DNA from: Candidatus Accumulibacter sp. ACC003
Lineage (GTDB): Bacteria > Pseudomonadota > Gammaproteobacteria > Burkholderiales > Rhodocyclaceae
Assembly (NCBI RefSeq): GCF_907163085.1
Contig: NZ_CAJQTX010000002.1
Location: 496,001 to 560,000 of the forward strand
Reading direction: 5' to 3'
Length of the DNA: 64,000 nucleotides
The notes beneath the pieces were generated by a model. It was not told where the DNA came from. It ran no database searches and saw nothing but the letters and a program-made list of their open reading frames with translations. A program made the position numbers and the translations under genes. Shown in pieces: positions 55,989-64,000 of the stretch (the stretch's first letter is position 1; each line of letters starts with the position of its first letter).

Positions 55989-58900
55989 GTGATCAGGGCC
56001 TTGCAGCGACCGCGAATGCCCGCTGTTGGCCTGGCGATGCTTGTGGCAAGGCTGCTGGCGGCAATCGTCCGGTGTGCCAGGCCGATCCTGGCGATCGTTG
56101 CGCTGCTCTGGGCGGCGCTGCTCGTTGCCCAGGAAGTGCCCTTGCCCGGCCTCGCCGACTTGCAGCAGCGCCTGGCGTCGATCGAGCAGGCGGGCAACCT
56201 GGGCACCGCACAGAAGGCCGAGATCGCGGCGCTGTATCGGCTGGCGATAGCGCGCATCGAGGCTGCCGAGCGCTTCGACGAGGAAGCCGAAGCCTATACG
56301 CAAGCGCTGCTTGAACTGCCGCGCGAGCAACAGCGGCTGCGCAGCAGGCAGCAAGCGTACCAGCCCCCGAAGGTCGGCAAGGACCTCGAAAGGCAGCCGA
56401 CCAGCGTCGTCGAGCAGACGCTGCTCGAAGCGCTTGGCGCCGAAGCGATCCTGCGCGCGAGACTTTCGCGGCTGCAATCGAGCGTTCAATCGGAGCGCGC
56501 GCTGGCGCTCAAGCAATTGCTGACGACGGCGCAAGAGAGCGTCAACCAGGTCGATAACGTCGCCCGCGCCGTCGGCACTTCCGAGCAGGCACAGCTGGCC
56601 GAGGCGAGCGCCCGCGTTGCCGACAAACGCCTGAAACTGGCGCGTATCGAGGCGCTGAGCCAGCGCCTGGCGAGCCGACCGGCACGGCTGGCCTTGCAGG
56701 AAGCCGAAGCGGACCTGCTGGCCGAGCAGCTGGCAAGCACGACCGACTACATCGCCGCGCTGCAGGCGCTGCTGAGTCGGGTGCACAAGGCCGGCGTCAG
56801 CGCGCTGGTCGACAAGCTCGAAGCGTTCAGGGAGTCGCTTGGTCCGGCGCCAGAGGACCTGCTTCGTTTCGCCGAGGGCAACATTCGCTTGTCCAGGGTG
56901 ATCGACGAATTCCCCGCCAAACGGCAGCAAGCGGAAGCTGAAAGTGCTCGCCTGCGCGGCGACGTCGCGCTCTTGAACAGCAAGCTCGAGACGCTCGATC
57001 GCCTGCTCAACCTCAATCAGCTCGACGCTTCGGCGGCCTTCGGCATCGCCTTGCGCCAGGAAAGAGACAAGGCCTCGGACGCGATCAACATCGACAGCGC
57101 CCGCAGCGCGGCCGAGCGCGAACTCGAGTCGAGTCGGATCGCCCTCTTCCAGCTCGAGGAGAGGCGCCCGCCATACGACCTGCCGAGCAAGGCGTCGCTG
57201 GAAAAGCTGCTGCGCGGCGCGGCACACGACTGGGGCGCGGCGATCGATGCACTGCTCGAACAGCGACGCAACCTGATCACCCGCCTGAAGGACGAACAGG
57301 CGCGCTACGCCGACGAACTGTCGGCACTGATTACCCAGCTCAAGTATTTCTCCGAGCGTTCGCATACCTACCGCGACGCGCTCGAAAGCCATCTCTTCTG
57401 GATTCCCAGCGCGCAACCGATGGGCCTGCCAACGCTGCGCGCGGCGGCCGACTCGCTGGCCTGGCTTTCCGAACCCGCGCACTGGCACGACGTCCGGCAG
57501 GCGCTGGCCATCAATCTGGAAACGCGTCTGACGGGATTCCTGGTCGGGCTGCTGCTCTTGCTGCTCGCCATCGCCAGCCGCGGCTACCTGAAGCAGCGCC
57601 TCGAGCGCATGGCGCCACGGATCGGCGACGTCGAAGCCGACGACCTGACCCTGACGCTCGAAGCTTTCGCAATTACCGTGATCCTCGCTTTGCCACCGGC
57701 GCTGCTGCTCTTCGGACTGGCGTATCTGAGCCACAGCCGCAGCGGCTTCGCGCGCAGCCTGGAGATGGCGCTGCTGGCCGGTGGCGTGCTGGTCCTGTTC
57801 ATGGAGTTCCTGCTGCAACTGGTGCGCGCCAACGGCGTCGCCGCCGTCCATTTTTGCTGGAGCCGGTCAACGCTGACGCTGCTGCGCCGCAACTGCCGGC
57901 GGCTGATGCTGCTCTTCGTACCGATCACCATCGTCATGGTCCTCGTTTCGGTGCACGCCGCTCCCGAAATTCGCGACGGTCTGGGACGGATTTCCCTGAT
58001 CGTTCTCTGTCTCGCGATTGCCTGGATCGCTTCCCGGCTGTGGCGCCTGTCGCGTCTCAGCCTGGCCGAGACCGACGGCGACAACTGGCTGTGGTACATC
58101 GTTTACCTGGGCTATCCGGCACTGATGACGATCGCGCTGGTGATGATCGTGCTGTCGCTGCTCGGCTACCACTACACCGCCTGGCAGCTGCTGCGCCTGA
58201 CCATGCAGTCGATCCTGGTGGTGACCATGGCGACGCTGATCCACGCGACGCTCGAGCGCGCCTTTGCCGTTTTCGAGCGACGCCTGGCGCTGGCGCGCGC
58301 GGCCGGCGCCGAATCGAGCGCGCGAACGGTCGATCGCCACGCCGCCGAGCGCGCCGCTGACGCGATTCCCGAAGACCTGCAGAGTTACGACATCGACGGT
58401 CGCACGATCAGCCGGCAAAGCCGCGCGCTGCTTCGCCTGCTGGTCCTGATTGGCGTCGCCCTGGCCATGGCATCGATCTGGCAGGGACTGTTGCCGGCGG
58501 TCCGCTCGCTCGACGAGATCGTGCTGTGGCGGATCAGTTCCGGTGACGGCACGCTGGCGCAGCAGGTGGTGAGCCTGTGGACCGTGATCGTCGTCGCGAC
58601 GTTGTTTACCATCGCCATCATCGCCATCAGGAACCTGCCCGGTGCGCTCGAAGTGGCCGTCCTCAGCCGCTTCCAGCTGGCACCCGGTAGCGGCTACGCG
58701 ATAACCATGCTGCTGAATTACCTGATTGTCCTGGTCAGCCTGATCGCCGCGTCGAATCTCCTCGGCATCGACTGGAGCAAGCTGCAATGGCTGATCGCGG
58801 CGCTCGGCGTCGGTCTGGGGTTCGGCTTGCAGGAAATCGTCGCCAACTTCGTTTCGGGAATCGTCATTCTCTTCGAGCGACCATTCCGCGTCGGCGATAT

Positions 58901-59396
58901 CGTGACCATCGCCGGCCATACCGGCACGGTGACGCGAATTCATATCCGGGCCACGACGATCAGCGACTGGGATCGCAAGGAACTGCTGATCCCGAACAAG
59001 ACCTTCATCACCCAGGACTGCATCAACTGGACGCTGTCCGACCCGATCACGCGCCTGATCGTCCCGGTCGGCGTCGCCCACGGGACCAACACCGAGCTCG
59101 TCGTCGAGACGCTGCTCGAGGTCGCTCGCGACAACGAAAGCGTTTGTGCCGAACCGGCACCGGCGGCGCTCTTCCTGCTCTTCGGTGAAAGCAGCCTGCA
59201 GTTCGAGTTGCGGGTGTTCACGCGCCTCGTCCTGTACCGCAGCATCGTCACGCACGAGCTGAACATGGCGATCGAGAAAGCCTTCTGCGAACAGCGAATC
59301 AAGGTCTCGCACCCGCAACGAGACGTCCATCTGAACACCGATTCGCCGCTCGAAGTGGTCATGAAGACGCCAGCGGCCGACGCCGATACGCAGTGA
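55989..59396 (+). CDS. Large mechanosensitive channel, MscK/KefA type
   Basis: A 1135-aa inner-membrane channel for release of solutes on osmotic downshock. A signal/TM start, a ~450-residue periplasmic coiled-coil region (TPR-like helices), about eleven TM helices from residue ~520, and the MscS core: LQWLIAALGVGLGFGLQEIV (pore helix), IVILFERPFRVGDIVTI and DRKELLIPNKTF. Start at GTG 55989, just after alaX; an ATG further in (MPAVGLAMLVARLL) is possible. No frame break. Confidence 0.92.
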   Translation: MIRALQRPRMPAVGLAMLVARLLAAIVRCARPILAIVALLWAALLVAQEVPLPGLADLQQRLASIEQAGNLGTAQKAEIAALYRLAIARIEAAERFDEEAEAYTQALLELPREQQRLRSRQQAYQPPKVGKDLERQPTSVVEQTLLEALGAEAILRARLSRLQSSVQSERALALKQLLTTAQESVNQVDNVARAVGTSEQAQLAEASARVADKRLKLARIEALSQRLASRPARLALQEAEADLLAEQLASTTDYIAALQALLSRVHKAGVSALVDKLEAFRESLGPAPEDLLRFAEGNIRLSRVIDEFPAKRQQAEAESARLRGDVALLNSKLETLDRLLNLNQLDASAAFGIALRQERDKASDAINIDSARSAAERELESSRIALFQLEERRPPYDLPSKASLEKLLRGAAHDWGAAIDALLEQRRNLITRLKDEQARYADELSALITQLKYFSERSHTYRDALESHLFWIPSAQPMGLPTLRAAADSLAWLSEPAHWHDVRQALAINLETRLTGFLVGLLLLLLAIASRGYLKQRLERMAPRIGDVEADDLTLTLEAFAITVILALPPALLLFGLAYLSHSRSGFARSLEMALLAGGVLVLFMEFLLQLVRANGVAAVHFCWSRSTLTLLRRNCRRLMLLFVPITIVMVLVSVHAAPEIRDGLGRISLIVLCLAIAWIASRLWRLSRLSLAETDGDNWLWYIVYLGYPALMTIALVMIVLSLLGYHYTAWQLLRLTMQSILVVTMATLIHATLERAFAVFERRLALARAAGAESSARTVDRHAAERAADAIPEDLQSYDIDGRTISRQSRALLRLLVLIGVALAMASIWQGLLPAVRSLDEIVLWRISSGDGTLAQQVVSLWTVIVVATLFTIAIIAIRNLPGALEVAVLSRFQLAPGSGYAITMLLNYLIVLVSLIAASNLLGIDWSKLQWLIAALGVGLGFGLQEIVANFVSGIVILFERPFRVGDIVTIAGHTGTVTRIHIRATTISDWDRKELLIPNKTFITQDCINWTLSDPITRLIVPVGVAHGTNTELVVETLLEVARDNESVCAEPAPAALFLLFGESSLQFELRVFTRLVLYRSIVTHELNMAIEKAFCEQRIKVSHPQRDVHLNTDSPLEVVMKTPAADADTQ

Positions 59397-59411
59397 TGAG
59401 CCTGGTGCGTG

Positions 59412-60362
59412 TCAGCCGGCGTCTGCCGGCGCCGAGCCCGCTCGGAGCGACGGGGGGTACTTCGTCGGGCACGTAGTATCGACCGTTTCACGAATGATCT
59501 CGGCCAGCCGGCGCACGCCGGGGCCGGCAAAGTCCGGGTCGGCGAGAACCAGGTAGAGCGGCACCATGCGCTGCCGCCCTGCGCGCAGCGGCAACGCTTT
59601 CAGTAGGCCATTCGCCAGCTCCTCGCGAATATGCTCGCACGGCAGCCAGGAGAAGCCGTAGCCCATGCGTACCGCCTGGATAGAGCTCGCCAGGTGGCCG
59701 ACGCTCCAGCGCTGGTCGACTTCCACCGACAGCGCCCGCCGATCGCGCGTCGCGCCCGAGTCGCGCACCAGCACGTGCCGATGCTCGCGCAGGTCGCGCG
59801 CGGTGAGCTCGCGCTGCAGGCGATGCAGCGGATGATCGCGATGCGCGACGGCGATGAGCGGCATCTGCATCAGCGGATCGCCAAGGAAACCGGGCGGCAT
59901 TTGCGGTGAAATCGCCAGATCTGCCTGGCCGGTGAGCAACGCTTCGGCGGTGCCGCCGAGCACCGATTCGATCACCGTGATGCGCGTGCGCGGACTCTCG
60001 TCGCCAAAGCGCGCCAGGCAATCGAGCAGCAGCCAGGTCGGGAAGAGAATCTCCACTGCCAGGTGGATTTCGGCCTCCCAGCCCGCCGACAGCGTGTGCC
60101 CGGCGCGTTCCAGGTCGCGCGCTTCGGCGACCAGCGCCAGCGCGCGGCGGTAAAGCATCTGCCCGGTCGGCGTCAGCACCGCCTTGCGCCCCAGCATCTC
60201 GAAGGCCTTGAGGGCGAGCAGGGATTCGATCTTCTGCACCGCGTAGGTCACCGCCGACTGGCTCTTGTGCAGGCTCAGTGCCGCTTGCGCGTAGCCGCCG
60301 GCGTCGACGACGGCGATCAGCGCTCGCCATTGCTCGAGCGTGATGTGTGCTGCTTCGGTCAT
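59412..60362 (-). CDS. LysR-family transcriptional regulator
   Basis: A 316-aa regulator. N-terminal winged HTH (LEQWRALIAVVDAGGYAQAA, then LHKSQSAVTYAVQKIESLL) and a C-terminal effector-binding domain. It is divergent from the azoreductase gene with 97 bp between starts, which hold a T-N11-A dyad; it probably controls itself and azoR. Converges on the MscK-like gene with 15 bp between stops. Confidence 0.93.
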   Translation of the reverse strand: MTEAAHITLEQWRALIAVVDAGGYAQAALSLHKSQSAVTYAVQKIESLLALKAFEMLGRKAVLTPTGQMLYRRALALVAEARDLERAGHTLSAGWEAEIHLAVEILFPTWLLLDCLARFGDESPRTRITVIESVLGGTAEALLTGQADLAISPQMPPGFLGDPLMQMPLIAVAHRDHPLHRLQRELTARDLREHRHVLVRDSGATRDRRALSVEVDQRWSVGHLASSIQAVRMGYGFSWLPCEHIREELANGLLKALPLRAGRQRMVPLYLVLADPDFAGPGVRRLAEIIRETVDTTCPTKYPPSLRAGSAPADAG

Positions 60363-60364
60363 GT

Positions 60365-60379
60365 ATCTAATTAATAGAT
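60365..60379. promoter_or_regulatory. LysR-type operator (T-N11-A)
   Basis: ATCTAATTAATAGAT is a perfect inverted repeat (ATCTA-N5-TAGAT) with T at 60366 and A at 60378, the classic T-N11-A LysR box. It lies right at the LysR start, as for an autoregulatory site; the rest of the gap to azoR is A/T-rich. Confidence 0.75.
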
Positions 60380-60459
60380 TGTATAAGCCTATATATTGTT
60401 CTTTTTAATCGCCTTGGTAAATAGTTAAATGAGTGCCTACCCACTCACGGAGCTGTGCC

Positions 60460-61062
60460 ATGAAAAACCTGCTGCAACTCAATACCAGCCTGTTCTCCAA
60501 CGGCGGCGAGTCGAGCCAGCTCGCCGACCAGTTCGTCGCCGCCTGGCGGGCGAGCAAGCCGGACGCGCAGGTCGTCGTCCGCGACCTCGCCGCGCAGCCC
60601 TTGCCGCACCTCGACGCCGAGCGCTTCCTCGCCTTCACCACCAGGGCGGAACAACGGTCGCCGCAGCAGCAGGCGCTGGTCGCCGAATCGGACGCGTTGA
60701 TCGACGAAATCAGGAATGCCGACGTGATCGTCCTCGGGCTGCCGATGTACAACTTCGGAGTTCCCTCGACACTCAAGGCCTACTTCGACCATATCGCCCG
60801 CGCCGGCGTCACCTTCCGCTATACCGCCAGCGGCCCCGAAGGTCTGCTCAGCGGCAAGCAGGCCTACGTCTTCGCCGCCCGCGGCGGCCTCTACGCCGGC
60901 ACGCCGCGTGACAGCCAGAGCGCCTACGTCCGCGACTTCCTGGCCTTCATCGGCATCACCGAGCTCGACTTCGTCTATGCCGAAGGCCTCAACATGGGCG
61001 AGCCCAGGAAGCAGACAGCGCTCGCCGGTGCCCGCCAACGGCTGGAACAACTCGCCGCCTGA
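60460..61062 (+). CDS. azoR: FMN-dependent NADH-azoreductase / quinone reductase
   Basis: A 200-aa flavodoxin-fold reductase. MKNLLQLNTSLFSNGGESSQ starts the FMN phosphate loop; GLPMYNFGVPSTLKAYFDHI and FAARGGLYAG are AzoR signatures. Known role: two-electron reduction of quinones and azo compounds. Start set at ATG 60460. Followed by a pirin gene, a frequent pairing under a LysR regulator in proteobacteria; likely an electrophile or quinone stress unit. Confidence 0.93.
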   Translation: MKNLLQLNTSLFSNGGESSQLADQFVAAWRASKPDAQVVVRDLAAQPLPHLDAERFLAFTTRAEQRSPQQQALVAESDALIDEIRNADVIVLGLPMYNFGVPSTLKAYFDHIARAGVTFRYTASGPEGLLSGKQAYVFAARGGLYAGTPRDSQSAYVRDFLAFIGITELDFVYAEGLNMGEPRKQTALAGARQRLEQLAA

Positions 61063-61191
61063 TCGCTCTACCGCTCCCCGTCACGGCGAGGAGCGCAGCG
61101 GCGCGGCAGTCCAACAGCAGCGCCTTGCGCCGCCGCAACACCGACGATCCCCGGGTCGCCACGGCGACTCACACGACCACCAGGAGGCACC

Positions 61192-62049
61192 ATGAACACC
61201 CGCAAACTGCAACAGGTAATACGCTCGATTCCCACCTCGGACGGTGCCGGCGTCAAACTCCGCCGCAGCCTGGGACAGGCGCCGGCGCTGCGCCTTGACC
61301 CCTTCCTGATGCTCGACGAGTTCGCGTCGGAAAACGCCGACGACTACATCGCCGGCTTTCCCGATCATCCGCACCGCGGCTTCGAGACCGTGACCTACAT
61401 GCTCGACGGCCACATGCTGCACCAGGACCACCTTGGCAACCGCGGCGACCTGCGCAGGGGTGGCGCGCAATGGATGACCGCCGGGCGCGGCATCATCCAT
61501 TCCGAAATCCCGCAGCAGCAAAGCGGACGGATGCGCGGCTTCCAGCTGTGGATCAACCTGCCGGCACGCGAGAAGATGAAGGCCGCCGCTTACCGCGACG
61601 TGCAGCCGGAAGAGATTCCGCTGGTGACCATGGCCGGCGGCGTCGAAGTCCGGGTGATTGCCGGCGCACTGCTGGTCGACGGAGAAAATGTTCTCGGGCC
61701 GATCCAGGGAATCAGCACCGAACCGCTGTTCCTCGACGTCCGCCTGCCGGCCGGGGCGAGCTTCTCGAACCCCCTGGCGACCGGCCACAACGCTTTCGTC
61801 TATCCCTACGAAGGCCAGCTGAGCATCGGCGCCGCCGACGAGGCGAGCGTCCTGGCCGCTCACCAGGCGGGCGTGCTATCGGCCGGCGAGCGCGTCGAAA
61901 TACGCGCCGACGACGGCGCCGCGGCTTTCCTGCTGCTCGCCGCGCGCCCCTTGCTCGAGCCGGTGGTCCAGTACGGCCCCTTCGTGATGAACAGCCGCGA
62001 AGAAATCGAGCAGGCGATTGCCGACTACCAGAATGGTCGGCTGGTGTGA
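61192..62049 (+). CDS. Pirin family protein
   Basis: A 285-aa double cupin. The metal-binding residues are seen in FPDHPHRGFETVTYML (His pair), LHQDHLGNRG and GRGIIHSEIP. Some pirins have quercetinase activity; others bind regulators. AGGAGG lies just upstream of the ATG. It follows azoR by 129 bp and is probably in the same LysR-controlled unit. Confidence 0.93.
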   Translation: MNTRKLQQVIRSIPTSDGAGVKLRRSLGQAPALRLDPFLMLDEFASENADDYIAGFPDHPHRGFETVTYMLDGHMLHQDHLGNRGDLRRGGAQWMTAGRGIIHSEIPQQQSGRMRGFQLWINLPAREKMKAAAYRDVQPEEIPLVTMAGGVEVRVIAGALLVDGENVLGPIQGISTEPLFLDVRLPAGASFSNPLATGHNAFVYPYEGQLSIGAADEASVLAAHQAGVLSAGERVEIRADDGAAAFLLLAARPLLEPVVQYGPFVMNSREEIEQAIADYQNGRLV

Positions 62050-62115
62050 ATCGTGGGGATCGTCAGGCAGGGAAACTGAACAGCCGTTAACGCCGCGGCG
62101 GACACGCGGCCCGCC

Positions 62116-62255
62116 CCCACGCCGTCATTGCGAGGAGGCAAAGCCGACGCGGCAATCCAGCTCCACCCACTGACTTCTTCACCGCCGCCGCATCGCCAAC
62201 GCCAGAAGAAAGACCTCTGGATTGCCACCTCGGCTGCGCCTCCTCGCAATGACGC
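62116..62255. repeat. Palindromic dispersed repeat (MITE-like), copy 2
   Basis: About 140 bp with near-perfect terminal inverted repeats of ~38 bp: the left end reads CGTCATTGCGAGGAGGC ... GCGGCAATCCAG and the right end is the inverted CTGGATTGCC ... GCCTCCTCGCAATGACG. Same family as 16565-16692. It carries no gene and ends 26 bp before the stop of the antitoxin gene. Confidence 0.85.
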
Positions 62256-62280
62256 CTGCGGCTCGCGCCGCAACCAGGTT

Positions 62281-62595
62281 TCAGGCGACCACTTCCAGGC
62301 CGCGCTTCTCGACCAGGCGCAGCAGCTTGAGGGCGGTGCCTGCCGGTCGTTTCTGGCCGCTTTCCCACTTCTGCACCGTCGACACACTGGTGTTCAGCAG
62401 ACGGGCAAAGACCGCCTGGCTGACCCGCGCCGCTTCGCGGATTTGCCTGATTTGCGCCGGCTCCAGTGGCTCCACCGGCGGCAGGCACAGGCGGTCGAAT
62501 TCCCGCATCGTCACCTGCTCCATCACGCCCGCGCCGTGCAAGCCTTTCGCCGTATCGTGGACGGCTTCAAGAATCGCTGACTTCGTTTTCCGCAT
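62281..62595 (-). CDS. HTH antitoxin/regulator of a RelE-type toxin-antitoxin pair
   Basis: A 104-aa protein with a C-terminal Xre-type helix-turn-helix (IRQIREAARVSQAVFARLLN, then TSVSTVQKWESGQKRPAG). The N-terminal ~45 residues probably bind the toxin. It overlaps the toxin gene by 29 bp in a toxin-first order, as in higBA-like systems. Expected to neutralise the toxin and repress the operon. Confidence 0.88.
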   Translation of the reverse strand: MRKTKSAILEAVHDTAKGLHGAGVMEQVTMREFDRLCLPPVEPLEPAQIRQIREAARVSQAVFARLLNTSVSTVQKWESGQKRPAGTALKLLRLVEKRGLEVVA

Positions 62596-62962
62596 CGCAA
62601 TCGACCTCCATCATTTCACCGGCAACTTGTGCCGTGCTCAGAGCCGTCGCCGTCAGCGACAGCAAGTGCGCAGCCAAGGTCTTCAAGGCTTCCTCTTCGT
62701 CCTTGTCGATGTTGCTGCGCGCGTTCTTCGGGAAGCCATACACGAAAACCCATCGGCTGCCCTTGTTGGTGGCCGCCAGCGTGCGAAAACCGCCACTCTT
62801 CCCCTGCCCTGCCCGCGCGATCCGCTTTTTCAGCAGGCCACCGCCCAGGTCGGCTTCGTACAGCCCGTCCGTGATCTCGCGCACCGCCGCGCAAAGGGCC
62901 TGGCTGCCGACGCCCTGTTTTCTCGCCCAACGGTCAAACCATCGGGTCTTGTAGATTGCCAT
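62567..62962 (-). CDS. RelE/HigB-like toxin
   Basis: A 131-aa toxin of the RelE family found with Xre-type antitoxins. Start at MAIYKTRWFDRWARKQGV (62962), where GAGGAGAACGGGC gives a ribosome site; an upstream start at 62992 is less likely. Typical blocks: VREITDGLYEADLGGGLLKK, RIARAGQGKSGGFRTL and WVFVYGFPKNARSNID. Known role: mRNA cleavage at the ribosome. The C-terminal tail after ALKTLAAHLL is longer than usual and covers the antitoxin start. Confidence 0.88.
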   Translation of the reverse strand: MAIYKTRWFDRWARKQGVGSQALCAAVREITDGLYEADLGGGLLKKRIARAGQGKSGGFRTLAATNKGSRWVFVYGFPKNARSNIDKDEEEALKTLAAHLLSLTATALSTAQVAGEMMEVDCDAENEVSDS

Positions 62963-63694
62963 GCCCGTTCTCCTCGGTTTCTTATATAGCACTCAGTGCT
63001 AGCGCATGGCAAGCTAAAAGGGTTCTGCTCACGAAACGGAATAGGCCGCACGTTAGGCTATTAGCATGATCTCGCCAAGAGCCAACCGACGATTCGGAGA
63101 TGTCGTACGCTAGGCTTCAGTTGCCGTTTCATGACGACGCGTTGCCAGCTATCGAACCACAGCACTAGCGCGCGGGGTCAGCTCTTCCCCCGTGCCTTGG
63201 GCAATAGTCAAGACCTGAGCCCGTTTCTGCGGTTTCTGGAAAACATCACGGCAGCCTAAGTCGCTTCTCACTTTGTCGGAAGTGTTCTGCGACGATCGCT
63301 TTAGCTTCAACGGGGTCGATTGGCGCAACTACGGCACTCAAGAAATCGGATAGGATGGGCTCACGTTCGACCTCGGACCGTAGAACCGCCGTGATGCCGC
63401 TCAAACCAAACACCTTGACGACGTCCGCCCAAGATGGGGTCTATGTCGTTTCGTGTTGTGGAACGGGCGCTGGTTTTGGCAGTTTGAGGGGGCGGCGATG
63501 TCAAGGGCGGACGCAGTCCGGGCGCAGCCGAACCCTTTACATCGCCGCCCGTTAGCTTACGCTTCTGACGTGGTCGCCTTTCTTGGTGCTTCTCGTCGCC
63601 ATCAGCCTGTCATTTCCCCGGGTCGCGGTGTTGATGGGTTCAGCAAACACCCTACCGACAGCATTCTAGCGGATTAGGGGGCGCCGCCGCCCGC
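62963..63694. other. Region without a recognisable gene
   Basis: About 0.7 kb between the toxin start and the permease stop. Only short frames without recognisable sequence occur. No tRNA, array or strong terminator was seen. The A/T-richer base pattern and mixed fragments suggest eroded mobile DNA. Confidence 0.5.
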
Positions 63695-64000
63695 TCAGCG
63701 CCTGGACAACGACTGCACCGGATCAAGCCGTGCGGCCTGGCTGGCGGGCAATACGCCGAACAGCACGCCGGTGACCAGCGCCGTGCCGAGCGCAGCGAGC
63801 ACCGCCCAGTCGGGCGGGAAGGCCGGGTAAACGGGATAGAGCTGGCGGATGAGCGCTGCGCCCGCCTGCCCGAGAACGAAGCCGAGCAGCGCGCCGGCGA
63901 CCGAGAGCATCGCGGCTTCGGTGAGGAAGGCGTTGCGGATCGTCGCGCCGGTCGCACCGAGGGCCTTGAGCAGGCCGATTTCGGCGGTGCGTTGGGCGAC
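63695..64000 (-). CDS. ABC transporter permease, MacB/FtsX type, truncated by window edge
   Basis: The last ~101 residues of a FtsX-domain permease. The frame is open to the window end: QRTAEIGLLKALGATGATIR followed by two TM helices and the usual C-terminus LPASQAARLDPVQSLSRR. The EIG..KALGA and ARLDPv.sL. motifs are typical of MacB-type efflux or lipoprotein exporters. The N-terminal part lies beyond the window. Confidence 0.9.
   Translation of the reverse strand, partial: VAQRTAEIGLLKALGATGATIRNAFLTEAAMLSVAGALLGFVLGQAGAALIRQLYPVYPAFPPDWAVLAALGTALVTGVLFGVLPASQAARLDPVQSLSRR

Noticed and set aside
55326-57851. Long minus-strand open frame (~841 codons) across alaX and the MscK-like gene
   Set aside because: Gln/Arg-rich composition typical of antisense shadows; both plus-strand genes have clear family motifs.

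Overview
The window is high-GC DNA from a betaproteobacterium, most likely of the Rhodocyclaceae (Accumulibacter/Dechloromonas-like). The clues are the glnA - DUF4124 - ntrB - ntrC order, a PEP-CTERM secreted protein, and the betaproteobacterial DUF3348/DUF802/OmpA/DUF2894 operon. This placement is inferred from gene content; no 16S gene or tRNA is visible.
Layout. 1-16.2 kb is core chromosome: the 3' end of metK, an HD-GYP c-di-GMP phosphodiesterase, then a long minus-strand block read from glnA (with a sigma-54 promoter and an NtrC site) through DUF4124, ntrB, ntrC, birA, coaX and a DUF350/SPFH-SHOCT/DUF4178 membrane-stress-like cluster. Next come plus-strand rhodanese, nadA, an ArsC-like reductase, hslO and a thioesterase.
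16.3-24.7 kb is a type I restriction-modification island: a coupled small ORF, hsdM, hsdS, a Fic protein and hsdR, with a 23-bp tandem operator-like repeat before hsdR.
24.9-45.1 kb is accessory, mosaic and visibly more A/T-rich in places. It holds a PEP-CTERM phytase-like protein, decayed fic and IS91-type remnants, a GH13 alpha-glucan enzyme bracketed by copies of an IS91-like end, a cyanovirin-N/cytochrome c fusion cut near its 3' end by an IS91 element with a frameshifted tyrosine recombinase, an attC-like hairpin, a fresh ISAs1 insertion with a perfect 10-bp target duplication, a four-gene ion-motor-like operon (DUF3348, DUF802, MotB/OmpA, DUF2894), a group II intron with a broken maturase, an A/T-rich ATP-grasp gene and a second, decayed ISAs1 copy.
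45.4-62 kb returns to core genes: recCBD, alaX, an MscK-type channel, and a LysR regulator divergent from an azoreductase followed by a pirin. The right end has a toxin-antitoxin pair next to a palindromic dispersed repeat that also occurs at 16.6 kb, about 0.7 kb without a gene, and a truncated MacB/FtsX-type permease.
The best candidates for under-described biology are the DUF3348-DUF802-MotB-DUF2894 operon (a ZorAB-like proton-channel architecture), the lectin-cytochrome fusion, the split recombinase of the IS91 element, and the Fic/repeat arrangement inside the restriction locus.
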